Assembly: GCA_934086255.1 (NCBI GenBank)
Contig: CAKOIB010000032.1
Location: 1-13,252, forward strand
From: an uncultured Bacilli bacterium
GTDB taxonomy: Bacteria; Bacillota_I; Bacilli_A; RF39; UBA660
DNA length: 13,252 nt
Reading direction: 5' to 3'
Positions within the stretch are counted from its first letter, which is position 1; every line of letters begins with the position of its first letter. The position numbers and the translations under genes are program-made. This document shows, in pieces, positions 1 through 7,333 of this stretch. The notes below the pieces were generated by a model. It ran no database searches. It saw only the letters and a list, made by a program, of their open reading frames with translations, and was not told the DNA's origin.

Positions 1-1241
1 AAGATTTTATCCTAAAACTAGAACAACAAGAAAAAGAACGTACAGGTATTAAAAACCTAAAAGTAGGATTTAATAAAGTATTTGGTTACTATATCGAAGT
101 ATCTAAATCAAATGTAGATCAAATAAAAGAAGAATATGGATACGTAAGAAAACAAACTCTTACAACTGGAGAAAGATATATAACTAGTGAACTAAAAGAA
201 AAAGAAGATATAATACTAAACTCTGAAGAAAAAAGTATAGCTATGGAATATAAACTATTCATAGAAATAAGAGATGAAGTAAGAAAATATATTACAAAAA
301 TACAACAAGCAGCAAAAGTAATAAGTGAAATAGATGTTTTAGTATCCCTTGCTAATGTCGCAGAACAAAATAACTTTACAAAGCCAACACTAACAGAACA
401 AAGAAACGTTTATATAAAAGAAGCAAGACACCCAGTTGTTGAGGTAGTATCCAAAAAAGAATACGTTCCAAACGATATAATAATGGATGAAAAAACTAAC
501 ATTCTCTTAATAACAGGACCTAACATGAGTGGTAAATCAACTTATATGAGAATGTTTGCCATAATAGTAATAATGGCTCAAATAGGATCTTTTGTACCTG
601 CTAAAGAAGCAAAACTACCAATATTTGATAAAATATTTACAAGAATCGGAGCAAGTGATGACCTAGTAAGTGGAGAATCAACATTCATGGTAGAAATGAA
701 AGAAGCTAATAACGCTGTATCAAATGCCACAAAAAATAGTTTAATACTATTTGATGAACTAGGAAGAGGAACAGCAACATACGATGGGATGAGTCTTGCC
801 CAAGCAATACTTGAATACATTCATGATCATGTAAAAGCAAAAACATTATTCTCAACCCATTACCATGAATTAACAACCCTTGATAAAAAACTAAGAAATC
901 TAAAAAATATTCACGTAAGCGCTATCGAAGAACAAGGATCAATAACATTCTTACACAAAATAAAACAAGGACCAGTTGATAAAAGTTATGGTATACACGT
1001 TGCATCATTAGTAAACCTTCCAGATGAAATAATAACAAGAGCAAAAGAAATACTAGATGTATATGAAAATAAAAAACCTAAAAAAGAAATATATGAACAA
1101 ACAACATTAAACCTAGACTTTAATCCCCAAGAAGAATCTAAAATAGAAAAAAGATTAAAAGAAATAAACCCTCTAGAAATAACCCCACTAGAAGCCTTAA
1201 ACATTCTAGATGAATTAAAAAAAGAATTAAAAGAAAAGTAG
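1..1241 (+). CDS. mutS: DNA mismatch repair protein MutS (5'-truncated by window edge)
   Basis: The frame is open from base 3 and the gene begins before the window; an internal ATG at 243 is not the real start. The visible part carries the end of the core/clamp region, with the typical MutS string GFNKVFGYYIEVSK (about bases 66-107), followed by the C-terminal ABC-type ATPase. Walker A GPNMSGKST lies at about 517-543, Walker B LILFDELGRGT at about 742-774, and the H-loop STHYHEL at about 850-872. In the family, MutS dimers recognise mismatches and use ATP binding to form a sliding clamp that recruits MutL. The last ~70 residues are a charged tail, as usual for MutS. No mutL follows; rsmI does, nine bases after the stop, so the two are probably co-transcribed. 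The missing N-terminal mismatch-binding domain is only cut off by the window, and there is no sign of a broken gene. Confidence 0.97.
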   Translation, partial: DFILKLEQQEKERTGIKNLKVGFNKVFGYYIEVSKSNVDQIKEEYGYVRKQTLTTGERYITSELKEKEDIILNSEEKSIAMEYKLFIEIRDEVRKYITKIQQAAKVISEIDVLVSLANVAEQNNFTKPTLTEQRNVYIKEARHPVVEVVSKKEYVPNDIIMDEKTNILLITGPNMSGKSTYMRMFAIIVIMAQIGSFVPAKEAKLPIFDKIFTRIGASDDLVSGESTFMVEMKEANNAVSNATKNSLILFDELGRGTATYDGMSLAQAILEYIHDHVKAKTLFSTHYHELTTLDKKLRNLKNIHVSAIEEQGSITFLHKIKQGPVDKSYGIHVASLVNLPDEIITRAKEILDVYENKKPKKEIYEQTTLNLDFNPQEESKIEKRLKEINPLEITPLEALNILDELKKELKEK

Positions 1242-1249
1242 GTGATTAA

Positions 1250-2095
1250 ATGGGAACACTATACGTTGTAGCAACCCCAATAGGTAATTTAAATGACATG
1301 ACTAAAAGAGCAATACAAACACTAAAAGACGTAGATATTATTCTATGCGAAGATACAAGACATAGTCTAAAATTACTAAATCATTATGAAATAAAAAATA
1401 AATTAATTTCATACCATAAATTCAATGAAAAAGAAAGAACACAAAGTATAATAAACTATCTAAAAGAAGGTAAACAAATAGCAATAATAACAGATGCAGG
1501 AACACCATGTATATCAGATCCAGGATACATTCTAATTAAAGAAGCAAGACTAAATAATATAAATATTATCCCAATCGGAGGTATATCAGCATTAATAACT
1601 GCTTTATCAGTAAGTGGATTAAAATCTGATAACTTTACCTTCTATGGATTCTTTCCAAGAGAACAAAAAGATAAAAAAGAATTAATTAAAAATATAAAAG
1701 ATAGTAATATAAACACATTTATCTTCTATGAAAGTCCTAATCGTATTATAAAGACACTAGAATACTTAAGAGAGGAATTAGAAGATATTAATATAAGTGT
1801 ATCAAGTGACTTAACTAAACTACATGAAAAAAACTACTATGGACAAATAGACAAAGTAATAAAAGAACTAAAAGAAAATGAAAACGCAACAAAAGGAGAA
1901 TATACTTTTATAATAGAAACAAAAAACACTCCAAAAGAAGAAATAAGTCTTTCAATTGAAGCTCAGTTAATAGACATAATAATAAAAGATAAGACATCAC
2001 TAAAAGAAGCAATAAACATTTTAAATGAAAAAACAAATTATAAAAAGAAAGATATTTATAATGCCAGTTTAAATCTAAAAGATATAAAGTTTTAA
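1250..2095 (+). CDS. rsmI: 16S rRNA (cytidine(1402)-2'-O)-methyltransferase RsmI
   Basis: The 281-aa product matches the usual RsmI length (E. coli about 286). Family landmarks appear in order: N-terminal GTLYVVATPIGNL, CEDTRHS, YHKFNE, the SAM-site loop ITDAGTPCISDPGY, GGISALITALSVSGL, FYGFFP and FYESPNRI. This is the tetrapyrrole-methylase fold used by RsmI to 2'-O-methylate C1402 of 16S rRNA, in the decoding centre, with S-adenosylmethionine as donor. The start ATG is preceded by TAGGTG overlapping the mutS stop, giving a nine-base gap and probable co-transcription. The C-terminal ~50 residues are the usual lysine-rich tail. No clear terminator follows; the next gene has its own promoter. 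Confidence 0.95.
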   Translation: MGTLYVVATPIGNLNDMTKRAIQTLKDVDIILCEDTRHSLKLLNHYEIKNKLISYHKFNEKERTQSIINYLKEGKQIAIITDAGTPCISDPGYILIKEARLNNINIIPIGGISALITALSVSGLKSDNFTFYGFFPREQKDKKELIKNIKDSNINTFIFYESPNRIIKTLEYLREELEDINISVSSDLTKLHEKNYYGQIDKVIKELKENENATKGEYTFIIETKNTPKEEISLSIEAQLIDIIIKDKTSLKEAINILNEKTNYKKKDIYNASLNLKDIKF

Positions 2096-2103
2096 ATAAA
2101 TTA

Positions 2104-2132
2104 TTGAAAAACGCTTAAAAATATTGTACTAT
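2104..2132 (+). promoter_or_regulatory. Probable sigma-A-type promoter of the 483-aa surface protein gene
   Basis: TTGAAA (2104-2109) and TACTAT (2127-2132) are separated by 17 bp, in the gap between rsmI and the next gene. A second -10-like TATTAT sits at 2133-2138. A strong AAAGGAG ribosome binding site (2142-2148) precedes the ATG at 2156. This implies a short leader of about 17 bases and transcription independent of mutS-rsmI. Confidence 0.6.
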
Positions 2133-2155
2133 TATTATAGTAAAGGAGTGTTAGA

Positions 2156-3607
2156 ATGGATAATAATAAAAAGAAAATACTGATGATGATATCTTTATCA
2201 TTATTTAGTATAGCGATAATATCATTAGGAACATATGCAATATGGACATCTGCAAATGATCTATTAACAGGAGCAAACACAATACAATCAGGACAAGTAA
2301 AAATGAGTTATAGTGAATCAAATGAAATAGGAATGAATAATGCATTACCTATAAAAGATAGTGAGGGAAAAACACTTTCTAATTATTTCGATTTTAAAGT
2401 TCTTTCTTATATAAAGACTAGAGCAAATGATGATACACAAAGAAAACTAAATTATAATATAGTACTAGAACCATTAACAGTAGAAACACCTTTAAACGAC
2501 AATGAGATAAAAGTGTATCTAACTATGGTGGAGAATGGAAATGAGACAGTAGTAGTTGAACCTACAACAATAGAAAAGTTAAATAATAAAGTTTTAAGTT
2601 CTAAAGAAGAAATATTTTCAAATAATAAAGCAGAAGTAGTAACAAGTTATAGGCTTAGAGCATGGATTGATGAGAGTGTAGATACAACTAAACTTAATGA
2701 AAAGAAATATTCTTATAAGTTTAGAGTAAATATTAATAATGAAGCTGCACCAGTAAAAGTATTAACTGCAACAGAGTTTGCACAAGCAAATGTAGGACAA
2801 AATGGATTAGAACTAATAACTCATGAAGTAGATAATACATTACAAGTAGATAGTAATTTTGCAACAGAATATAGATATCGTGGAGGAAACGTAAAAAACT
2901 ATGTAACATTTAATAATGAAACATGGAGAATAATCGGAGTAATACCTACTGAAGATACAAATGGTAATGTAGAAAATAGAATAAAAATAATAAGAGATAC
3001 CTCAATAGGAAGTAAATATTGGAATACAACACGAGATACAACAACTAGTTCATATAATAACTGGGTAACAGGAACATTAAATACATATTTAAATAATGAT
3101 TATTATAATACATTATCAAGTGATAAAAAAAACATTATTGGAACAGCAAAATACTATCTTGGAGGATACAAAGATTCAAAAATGACATCAGATGTAATGT
3201 GGCAATATGAAAGAAAGAATGAAGCAAATAGAACAGGTTACTATTATGGAACAAACCCTATAATGCAAAATGATGCAAATAAAAAAATAGCACTAATGTA
3301 TGCAAGTGATTATGGATATGCAGCATCAAAAGAATGTACAAGCAACTTATATGATTATGATGGTTCAGCAAGTTGCAATACAACAAATAATTGGTTAGAT
3401 AAAAGTGTAAATACATGGTTCCTTACGCAGCTTTCAGCTTATTCCACCAACGCTTTCAGTGTGAATTCGGCTGGCTGTGTCAATAACGACAGCTTCGTCA
3501 GCAGCTACGAGTATGCCGTGCGCCCAGTCCTTTATCTATCATCTAACGTAAAGATTTCAGGTGGAGAAGGAACTTCTCAAAAACCGTATATGCTTAGTAT
3601 CAGTTGA
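2156..3607 (+). CDS. Exported surface protein: TasA/camelysin-like N-terminus plus C-terminal domain with GC-rich, possibly hypervariable segment
   Basis: The 483-aa product has a lysine-rich start and a hydrophobic segment (about residues 8-30) running into GTYAIWTSAND...NTIQSGQVKM, resembling the SipW-processed signal regions of TasA/camelysin proteins, so export is likely. Residues ~45-197 form a beta-rich domain containing NALPIKDSEG and YRLRAWIDES; both recur in the next gene. Residues ~205-483 form a second domain (YVTFNNETWRIIGV, IKIIRDTSIG, YYLGGYKD) of a kind I associate with surface proteins of gut Firmicutes, ending in AVRPVLYL (454-461). Bases 3421-3530 are about 54% GC, against about 30% in the 120 bases before. 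This patch encodes residues ~423-459 with codons rare elsewhere here (GCC, GTG, CGC, GGC, CAG), without breaking the frame. Cysteines 394, 407 and 441 could form a disulfide. The function is unknown; a binding or adhesive role is inferred. The patch could be a retroelement variable repeat or a recombined cassette. Confidence 0.85.
   Translation: MDNNKKKILMMISLSLFSIAIISLGTYAIWTSANDLLTGANTIQSGQVKMSYSESNEIGMNNALPIKDSEGKTLSNYFDFKVLSYIKTRANDDTQRKLNYNIVLEPLTVETPLNDNEIKVYLTMVENGNETVVVEPTTIEKLNNKVLSSKEEIFSNNKAEVVTSYRLRAWIDESVDTTKLNEKKYSYKFRVNINNEAAPVKVLTATEFAQANVGQNGLELITHEVDNTLQVDSNFATEYRYRGGNVKNYVTFNNETWRIIGVIPTEDTNGNVENRIKIIRDTSIGSKYWNTTRDTTTSSYNNWVTGTLNTYLNNDYYNTLSSDKKNIIGTAKYYLGGYKDSKMTSDVMWQYERKNEANRTGYYYGTNPIMQNDANKKIALMYASDYGYAASKECTSNLYDYDGSASCNTTNNWLDKSVNTWFLTQLSAYSTNAFSVNSAGCVNNDSFVSSYEYAVRPVLYLSSNVKISGGEGTSQKPYMLSIS
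3421..3535 (+). other. GC-rich segment inside the surface protein gene; candidate variable repeat (VR-like)
   Basis: By hand count, 59 of the 110 bases at 3421-3530 are G or C, against 37 of 120 in the preceding 120 bases. The segment is in frame and near the 3' end of the gene. Most of its codons end in C or T with varied first and second bases (TAT, TCC, AAC, TTC, AGT, GAC, AGC, TAC), as expected if AAY codons of a template had been mutated at adenines. It ends in a GC-dense run, GCCGTGCGCCC (3515-3525). These traits match variable repeats of diversity-generating retroelements. No reverse transcriptase or template copy is visible in this window, so the assignment stays a hypothesis. Confidence 0.5.
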
Positions 3608-3631
3608 TAAGATTAGTAATTTTAAAATGAG

Positions 3632-3670
3632 AAAGCCATAAATATGTTTAGTGCATTTTATGACTTTTTT
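3632..3670 (+). terminator. Probable rho-independent terminator after the surface protein gene
   Basis: AAAGCCATAAA (3632-3642) pairs with TTTATGACTTT (3657-3667), with one C/A mismatch. The loop is about 14 bases and a run of six T ends at 3670. The stem is AT-rich, so efficiency is uncertain, but the position 25 bases after the stop and before a new promoter fits. Confidence 0.6.
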
Positions 3671-3684
3671 AAACTATATTTTCC

Positions 3685-3713
3685 TTTACTTTCTCTTAAA
3701 AAAGTGGTATAAT
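3685..3713 (+). promoter_or_regulatory. Strong extended -10 promoter of the 164-aa gene
   Basis: A consensus TATAAT (3708-3713) is preceded by TGG (extended -10 TGn) and lies 17 bp after TTTACT (3685-3690). Transcription should start near 3720. A GGGGG Shine-Dalgarno (3728-3732) lies seven bases before the ATG at 3740. The gene is therefore a separate unit from its upstream relative. Confidence 0.75.
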
Positions 3714-3739
3714 AAGCCTCAATTAACGGGGGTAGTAAA

Positions 3740-4234
3740 ATGAATAATAAAATATCAAAATACATAATACAAATGCTTTTCACAATAATCATACTAATAA
3801 CATCAACATTCATCTGGATAGAAAACCAAGACAAAAAAATAGACTTTATAACACTAGATAACAAAATCTACATCGAAGAACTATCAAATCCTATCACCTT
3901 AACAAACGCTTATCCTACAAAAGATGAAGATGGTATTAAAGAAAAAGGATATACTTTTCAAGTGATAAATAACACAAATAAAGATGAAATAACATTCTAT
4001 TTACAAAACACCTTAGAAAAAAAACAAAACAATCTAAACTATAAATACATAAGATACCAAGTAACTAAAAACAACAAAATAATAATAAAACCCACTAATA
4101 TGAAAGAAAATGGTATCCTGTTTACTGATGATAACACTAATGAAAGTACATATGAAATAAAAATGTGGATAGACTATAACTCCGACAACAATGTATATGG
4201 TAAAAACTTTTCAACAAAATTAGCGCTTTTATAG
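3740..4234 (+). CDS. Membrane-anchored or exported protein related to the N-terminal domain of the upstream surface protein
   Basis: The 164-aa product has one strong hydrophobic segment (about residues 8-27), flanked by lysines before and a charged stretch after, so it is a signal-anchor or signal-peptide protein lying mostly outside the membrane. The remainder resembles residues ~45-197 of the preceding protein: NAYPTKDEDG (56-65) matches NALPIKDSEG there, NYKYIRYQV is followed by a variable stretch, and YEIKMWIDYN near the C-terminus matches YRLRAWIDES. It has no second domain and no GC-rich patch. The two adjacent genes therefore look like distant paralogs, one single-domain and one carrying an extra C-terminal module. 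It may be a structural partner or anchor for the larger protein, but nothing in the sequence proves this. Its stop codon lies inside its own terminator hairpin. I do not recognise a named family beyond a loose TasA/camelysin-like resemblance. Confidence 0.85.
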   Translation: MNNKISKYIIQMLFTIIILITSTFIWIENQDKKIDFITLDNKIYIEELSNPITLTNAYPTKDEDGIKEKGYTFQVINNTNKDEITFYLQNTLEKKQNNLNYKYIRYQVTKNNKIIIKPTNMKENGILFTDDNTNESTYEIKMWIDYNSDNNVYGKNFSTKLALL

Positions 4235-4248
4235 TGCTATTTTTTTTA
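4221..4248 (+). terminator. Rho-independent terminator overlapping the 164-aa gene's stop codon
   Basis: TAGCGCT (4221-4227) pairs with AGTGCTA (4233-4239) through one G-U pair, around a five-base loop. Eight T follow (4240-4247). The stop codon TAG (4232-4234) lies at the loop/stem border, so the hairpin uses the last coding bases. Confidence 0.85.
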
Positions 4249-4278
4249 TTTTGATTTATAATTTAATTAGGTGGTAAC

Positions 4279-5196
4279 ATGCAAGAAACAAAACAAATAT
4301 TTAATAAAAACAAATACAATAACGAAGTACTAAGAAAAAACTACATCGAAGCAATGAAAGATAAAAAAGTAATAGAACTAAGAAAAAGAATAAACGCAAA
4401 CGATGAAATACTAGAAAAACACGTTCCTAATCTAATAGACTCAGCAATTCAGTTTGATAACTGTCTAAATTGCAAAGGACTACAAAACTGTAAAAACGAA
4501 ATACAAGGATATTGCTATTACCCAAAAGAAGAAAACAATACTATAACTTTCTCATATGTAGCATGCAAATACAAAAACAATGAACTAAAAAAAGACAAAT
4601 ACAAAGAAAACATTGACTTATACAACGTTCCAACATCAATAAAAAATGCTTGTATGAAAGATTTATATACAGATGATAAATCACGTATTGAACCAATTAA
4701 ATACATTAATAATTATTACAATACATATAATACCAATAGACAAAAAGGACTATACCTATATGGAAACTTCGGAAGTGGAAAAACATATATAATCGCAGCA
4801 CTTCTAAATGAATTTGCTAAAAAAGATATAAAATCTGCGATTATATACTTTCCAGAATTTCTAAGAACCTTAAAAGAATCATTCTCAAACGATGAAAATA
4901 TATCATACAGTGAAAAATATGAATACATAAAAAAAATACCAATTCTTTTAATTGATGACATCGGAGCAGAAAATGTAACATCATGGGGAAGAGACGAAAT
5001 ACTAGGAACAATACTTCAATACCGTATGGATGAAAACCTTCCAACATTCTTTACCTCAAACCTATCACTCGAAGAACTAGAAACACATCTTAGTAATACC
5101 AATAAAACAATTGACAAAGTAAAAGCAAGAAGAATAATTGAAAGAATAAAATACTTATCAACAGAAATGAAAATGATCGGAGTAAATCGCCGATGA
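4279..5196 (+). CDS. dnaI: Primosomal protein DnaI (replicative helicase loader)
   Basis: The 305-aa AAA+ protein is close to Bacillus DnaI in length and layout. The N-terminal domain has C62-x2-C65, C71, C79 and C96, consistent with the zinc-binding helicase-interaction domain of DnaI. The ATPase domain has Walker A GNFGSGKT (162-169), Walker B ILLIDD (222-227), a sensor-1-like TSN (in TFFTSNLS) and an arginine-rich RRIIERI near the C-terminus in the sensor-2 region. DnaI loads the replicative helicase onto DNA at the origin or at restarted forks. TAGGTGG (4268-4274) gives good ribosome binding for the ATG at 4279. The usual partner dnaB (the second loader protein) is not upstream; an unrelated surface-protein unit is. 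The stop overlaps the next start (ATGA), so the downstream RNB gene is probably translationally coupled. Confidence 0.93.
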   Translation: MQETKQIFNKNKYNNEVLRKNYIEAMKDKKVIELRKRINANDEILEKHVPNLIDSAIQFDNCLNCKGLQNCKNEIQGYCYYPKEENNTITFSYVACKYKNNELKKDKYKENIDLYNVPTSIKNACMKDLYTDDKSRIEPIKYINNYYNTYNTNRQKGLYLYGNFGSGKTYIIAALLNEFAKKDIKSAIIYFPEFLRTLKESFSNDENISYSEKYEYIKKIPILLIDDIGAENVTSWGRDEILGTILQYRMDENLPTFFTSNLSLEELETHLSNTNKTIDKVKARRIIERIKYLSTEMKMIGVNRR

Positions 5197-7031
5197 AAAA
5201 CGTACTAGGTAAATACAAAAAACTAACAGAATCAAAATCATTAAAATGCTATAAAGAAAAACTAAACATAAAAGATGATATAACTCTATACGAACACTTA
5301 ATACAATTATTAAGAAATATAATAAACTATGTATCTGACGACATAATAAAAGAAAATGCTTACTTTGGAATATATAAACTATTAAATTACATCGATGAAG
5401 CAGTAGAAAACATAAACGATAAAGAACAAATTAATACCATAAGAATCTACTACCTAATGGAAGAAACAATATCAAAAATAAAACAAATAGACAAATCAAA
5501 AAGATGTTCAAATGAAAAAATAGTAATCTATAAAGAAATAGCAAATAGACTAGAAAACCTAGAACTAAATATTAACTATAATAAAGAAAACATTAATAAA
5601 ACAAGTCTTAATAACTATAACATCATAAAAAACTTACTAATAGAAATAAAAGATCTAACAAGTAGTGAAAAAGTAATAAAAGAAAATGGTTATTTAATTA
5701 ATGCCTATAATAATGAAAACGATAATATTATAAACACATTAACAGATCAATACATAAAAGAACTAATTAATTATATGGATCAAGATATAAACTATAATCT
5801 ATGCTATTATGAAGCAGTAATAAGTACTATATTTGAAAACAAAAAAATAAAAATAGATAAAAAAACAATAAAACAAAATATAAACAAATGCCTTTTACTA
5901 CTCGAAGAATATAAAGACATAGGACACAGAAAAAGAATAAAAATGTTTAAGTGGATTAATCACTTAATAAACATTTTAGATGACAGAAACTATAAACCTG
6001 GTATGAGTACTATAAATAATTTATATAATATAAACACATCATTTGAATATGCCATAAAAGAAGAAGGAAAACTATACCATCAATTAAAACAAGATAAATA
6101 CACAAACCCAAACACCCAAGACTTTATTCTTTCAATAGATGATGTTGATAACTATAATAGAGACGATGCATTCTCTATATCAAAAGAAAATGATAAATAT
6201 AAATTAAAAATATATATTTCAGATCCAAATAGTCTATATGAAATGAACACATTAACTATGCAAGAAGCAAGAAAAAGATCACAAAGCATATACTTACCTG
6301 ATAAAACATTAGAAATGTTTCCAGAGCAAACAATAAAAAACATCTTATCATTAGATGCAGGTAAAAGACGCCTTGCTAGAATATATAACTATACATTATC
6401 AGAAACCGGAGAAGTACTAGACTTCAAAATAGAAAAAAGACCAATAATAGTAAAAAGAAATCTATCATACCAAGGAGTAAATGACTCATCATATAAACAA
6501 AGTGAAATAACAAAAACAATAAATATGTTAAAAGAATTAAAAGACATAATATCAAATACTTATAACGCACCAGAAGAAATAAATAGTGAAAGCTTAATCG
6601 AAGTACTAATGATGTTTAATAATATAAACGTTGCTAAATACTTCAAAGAACATAATCTACCATTACCATATAGATACTTTGAATATAAAAAAAATAATAA
6701 CTTTGAACACTTTGATCAAACAGATGAAAATACTAAAAAAATAATAAAAATAATTAAATCAATAAATAATACAGCATACTTTTCATCTAAACCAATGCAC
6801 CATGATGCATTAAAAATAGATCATTATTGCTATAGCACATCTCCCAACAGAAGATATGCAGATATTTTAGTAAATGAATGTCAAGATAAATTATATTTTG
6901 ATAAGTTAACAGACAAACAGTACTATGCATTTGAAGAATATCTAAATAAAGAAATAAACTATTTAAATCAAAAAAACCTCCAATTAGCAGAGTACTACAA
7001 AAGATATGCTAAAACATTAAGTAATAAGTAA
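5193..7031 (+). CDS. RNB-domain (RNase II/R-like) protein with novel helical N-terminal half
   Basis: The 612-aa protein has two halves. Residues 1 to ~290 look all-helical and lysine/asparagine-rich, with no recognisable cold-shock RNA-binding domain. Residues ~305-600 form an RNB catalytic domain: SIDDVDNYNRDDAF (314-327), YISDPNSLY, EARKRSQSIYLPDKTLEMFPE, LSLDAGKRRLARI, NLSYQGV, SLIEVLMMFNN and TSPNRRYAD (R553 matching E. coli RNase II R500). RNB enzymes degrade RNA 3' to 5' using metal held by four Asp. Aligned by eye to RNase II TIDSASTEDMDDAL, D316, D324 and D325 match D201, D209 and D210, but the D207 position is N322. The protein ends ~50 residues after the arginine motif, where an S1 domain would normally begin, so no S1 is seen. 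It overlaps dnaI by four bases and sits where Bacillus has ytxC. It is probably a ribonuclease, but activity is uncertain because of N322. Confidence 0.85.
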   Translation: MKNVLGKYKKLTESKSLKCYKEKLNIKDDITLYEHLIQLLRNIINYVSDDIIKENAYFGIYKLLNYIDEAVENINDKEQINTIRIYYLMEETISKIKQIDKSKRCSNEKIVIYKEIANRLENLELNINYNKENINKTSLNNYNIIKNLLIEIKDLTSSEKVIKENGYLINAYNNENDNIINTLTDQYIKELINYMDQDINYNLCYYEAVISTIFENKKIKIDKKTIKQNINKCLLLLEEYKDIGHRKRIKMFKWINHLINILDDRNYKPGMSTINNLYNINTSFEYAIKEEGKLYHQLKQDKYTNPNTQDFILSIDDVDNYNRDDAFSISKENDKYKLKIYISDPNSLYEMNTLTMQEARKRSQSIYLPDKTLEMFPEQTIKNILSLDAGKRRLARIYNYTLSETGEVLDFKIEKRPIIVKRNLSYQGVNDSSYKQSEITKTINMLKELKDIISNTYNAPEEINSESLIEVLMMFNNINVAKYFKEHNLPLPYRYFEYKKNNNFEHFDQTDENTKKIIKIIKSINNTAYFSSKPMHHDALKIDHYCYSTSPNRRYADILVNECQDKLYFDKLTDKQYYAFEEYLNKEINYLNQKNLQLAEYYKRYAKTLSNK

Positions 7032-7071
7032 AAATAATAACAACATAACAACACGAATAACATAAAATATA

Positions 7072-7100
7072 TTGACCAAGCACCATTGATATGATAAAAT
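7072..7100 (+). promoter_or_regulatory. Promoter of the threonine T-box operon
   Basis: TTGACC (7072-7077) and TAAAAT (7095-7100) are 17 bp apart, with TGA immediately before the -10 (extended -10). Transcription should start near 7107, just before the T-box stem I. It separates the thrS unit from dnaI and the RNB gene. Confidence 0.75.
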
Positions 7101-7106
7101 AAATCT

Positions 7107-7307
7107 ATAAAAGTTTTGATAAGGACACGATTTATATTAAGTTATCAAAGAGAGTTAGTATTTGGTGAAAACTAATATAACAAGATATAAATTACTACCT
7201 TTAAACTGTTCTAGAAATAGAAACCGGATAACTCCGTTATAGTTTTAAGTTATAAGGTAGGATGGTACCGCGTTTAAACGCTCCTTAATAAAAGGAGTGT
7301 TTTTTTA
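7107..7307 (+). promoter_or_regulatory. T-box riboswitch, threonine-specific (specifier ACU), with terminator/antiterminator
   Basis: This leader fills most of the 302-base gap between the RNB gene and the next ORF. The conserved T-box AGGATGGTACCGCG is at 7259-7272. Stem I can be folded by hand: AAGG (7121-7124) pairs with CCTT (7198-7201), and TTTATAT (7131-7137) with ATATAAA (7185-7191). The internal loop between them holds ACU (7194-7196) followed by A, a threonine codon in the specifier position. AGAGAG (7149-7154) and GGTGAAA (7164-7170), closed by TTAGT/ACTAA, match the distal stem I elements. A stem III is likely around 7222-7246. The terminator pairs ACGCTCCTT (7278-7286) with AAGGAGTGT (7292-7300), followed by T's. 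In this family, uncharged tRNA binds the specifier and the T-box bulge and favours the antiterminator, so low charged tRNA-Thr turns on the genes downstream. Confidence 0.95.
7278..7307 (+). terminator. Intrinsic terminator of the threonine T-box leader
   Basis: A nine-pair stem (7278-7286 with 7292-7300, one G-U pair) has an AATAA loop and a T run at 7300-7306. Its left arm overlaps the TCCT that pairs with AGGA of the T-box in the alternative antiterminator fold, the expected mutually exclusive arrangement. Confidence 0.9.
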
Positions 7308-7333
7308 TTTAAACTTTGTACTGGGGGTATAAT

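Noticed and set aside
3421..3535. GC-rich patch as a frameshift, misassembly or inserted mobile element
   Set aside because: The frame stays open through it and continues to a sensible AVRPVLYL...KPYML ending. No terminal repeats or target duplication are visible. A joining error cannot be fully excluded without reads.
4234..4262. TATAAT at 4257-4262 as a dnaI promoter
   Set aside because: The -35 candidate (GTGCTA) matches only three of six bases and lies in the terminator stem, and the implied leader of about ten bases would begin at the ribosome binding site. The dnaI promoter is left unresolved.
7194..7199. ACC (7197-7199) as the T-box specifier instead of ACU
   Set aside because: The CC bases are needed for the lower stem I pairing with AAGG, and ACU followed by A fits the internal-loop position. 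Both codons are threonine, so the amino acid call is unchanged.
7316..7333. Longer start (TTG at 7316) for the 173-aa gene
   Set aside because: The GGGGG Shine-Dalgarno at 7323-7327 would lie inside the gene and serve only the ATG at 7334; the extra residues look like translated leader.
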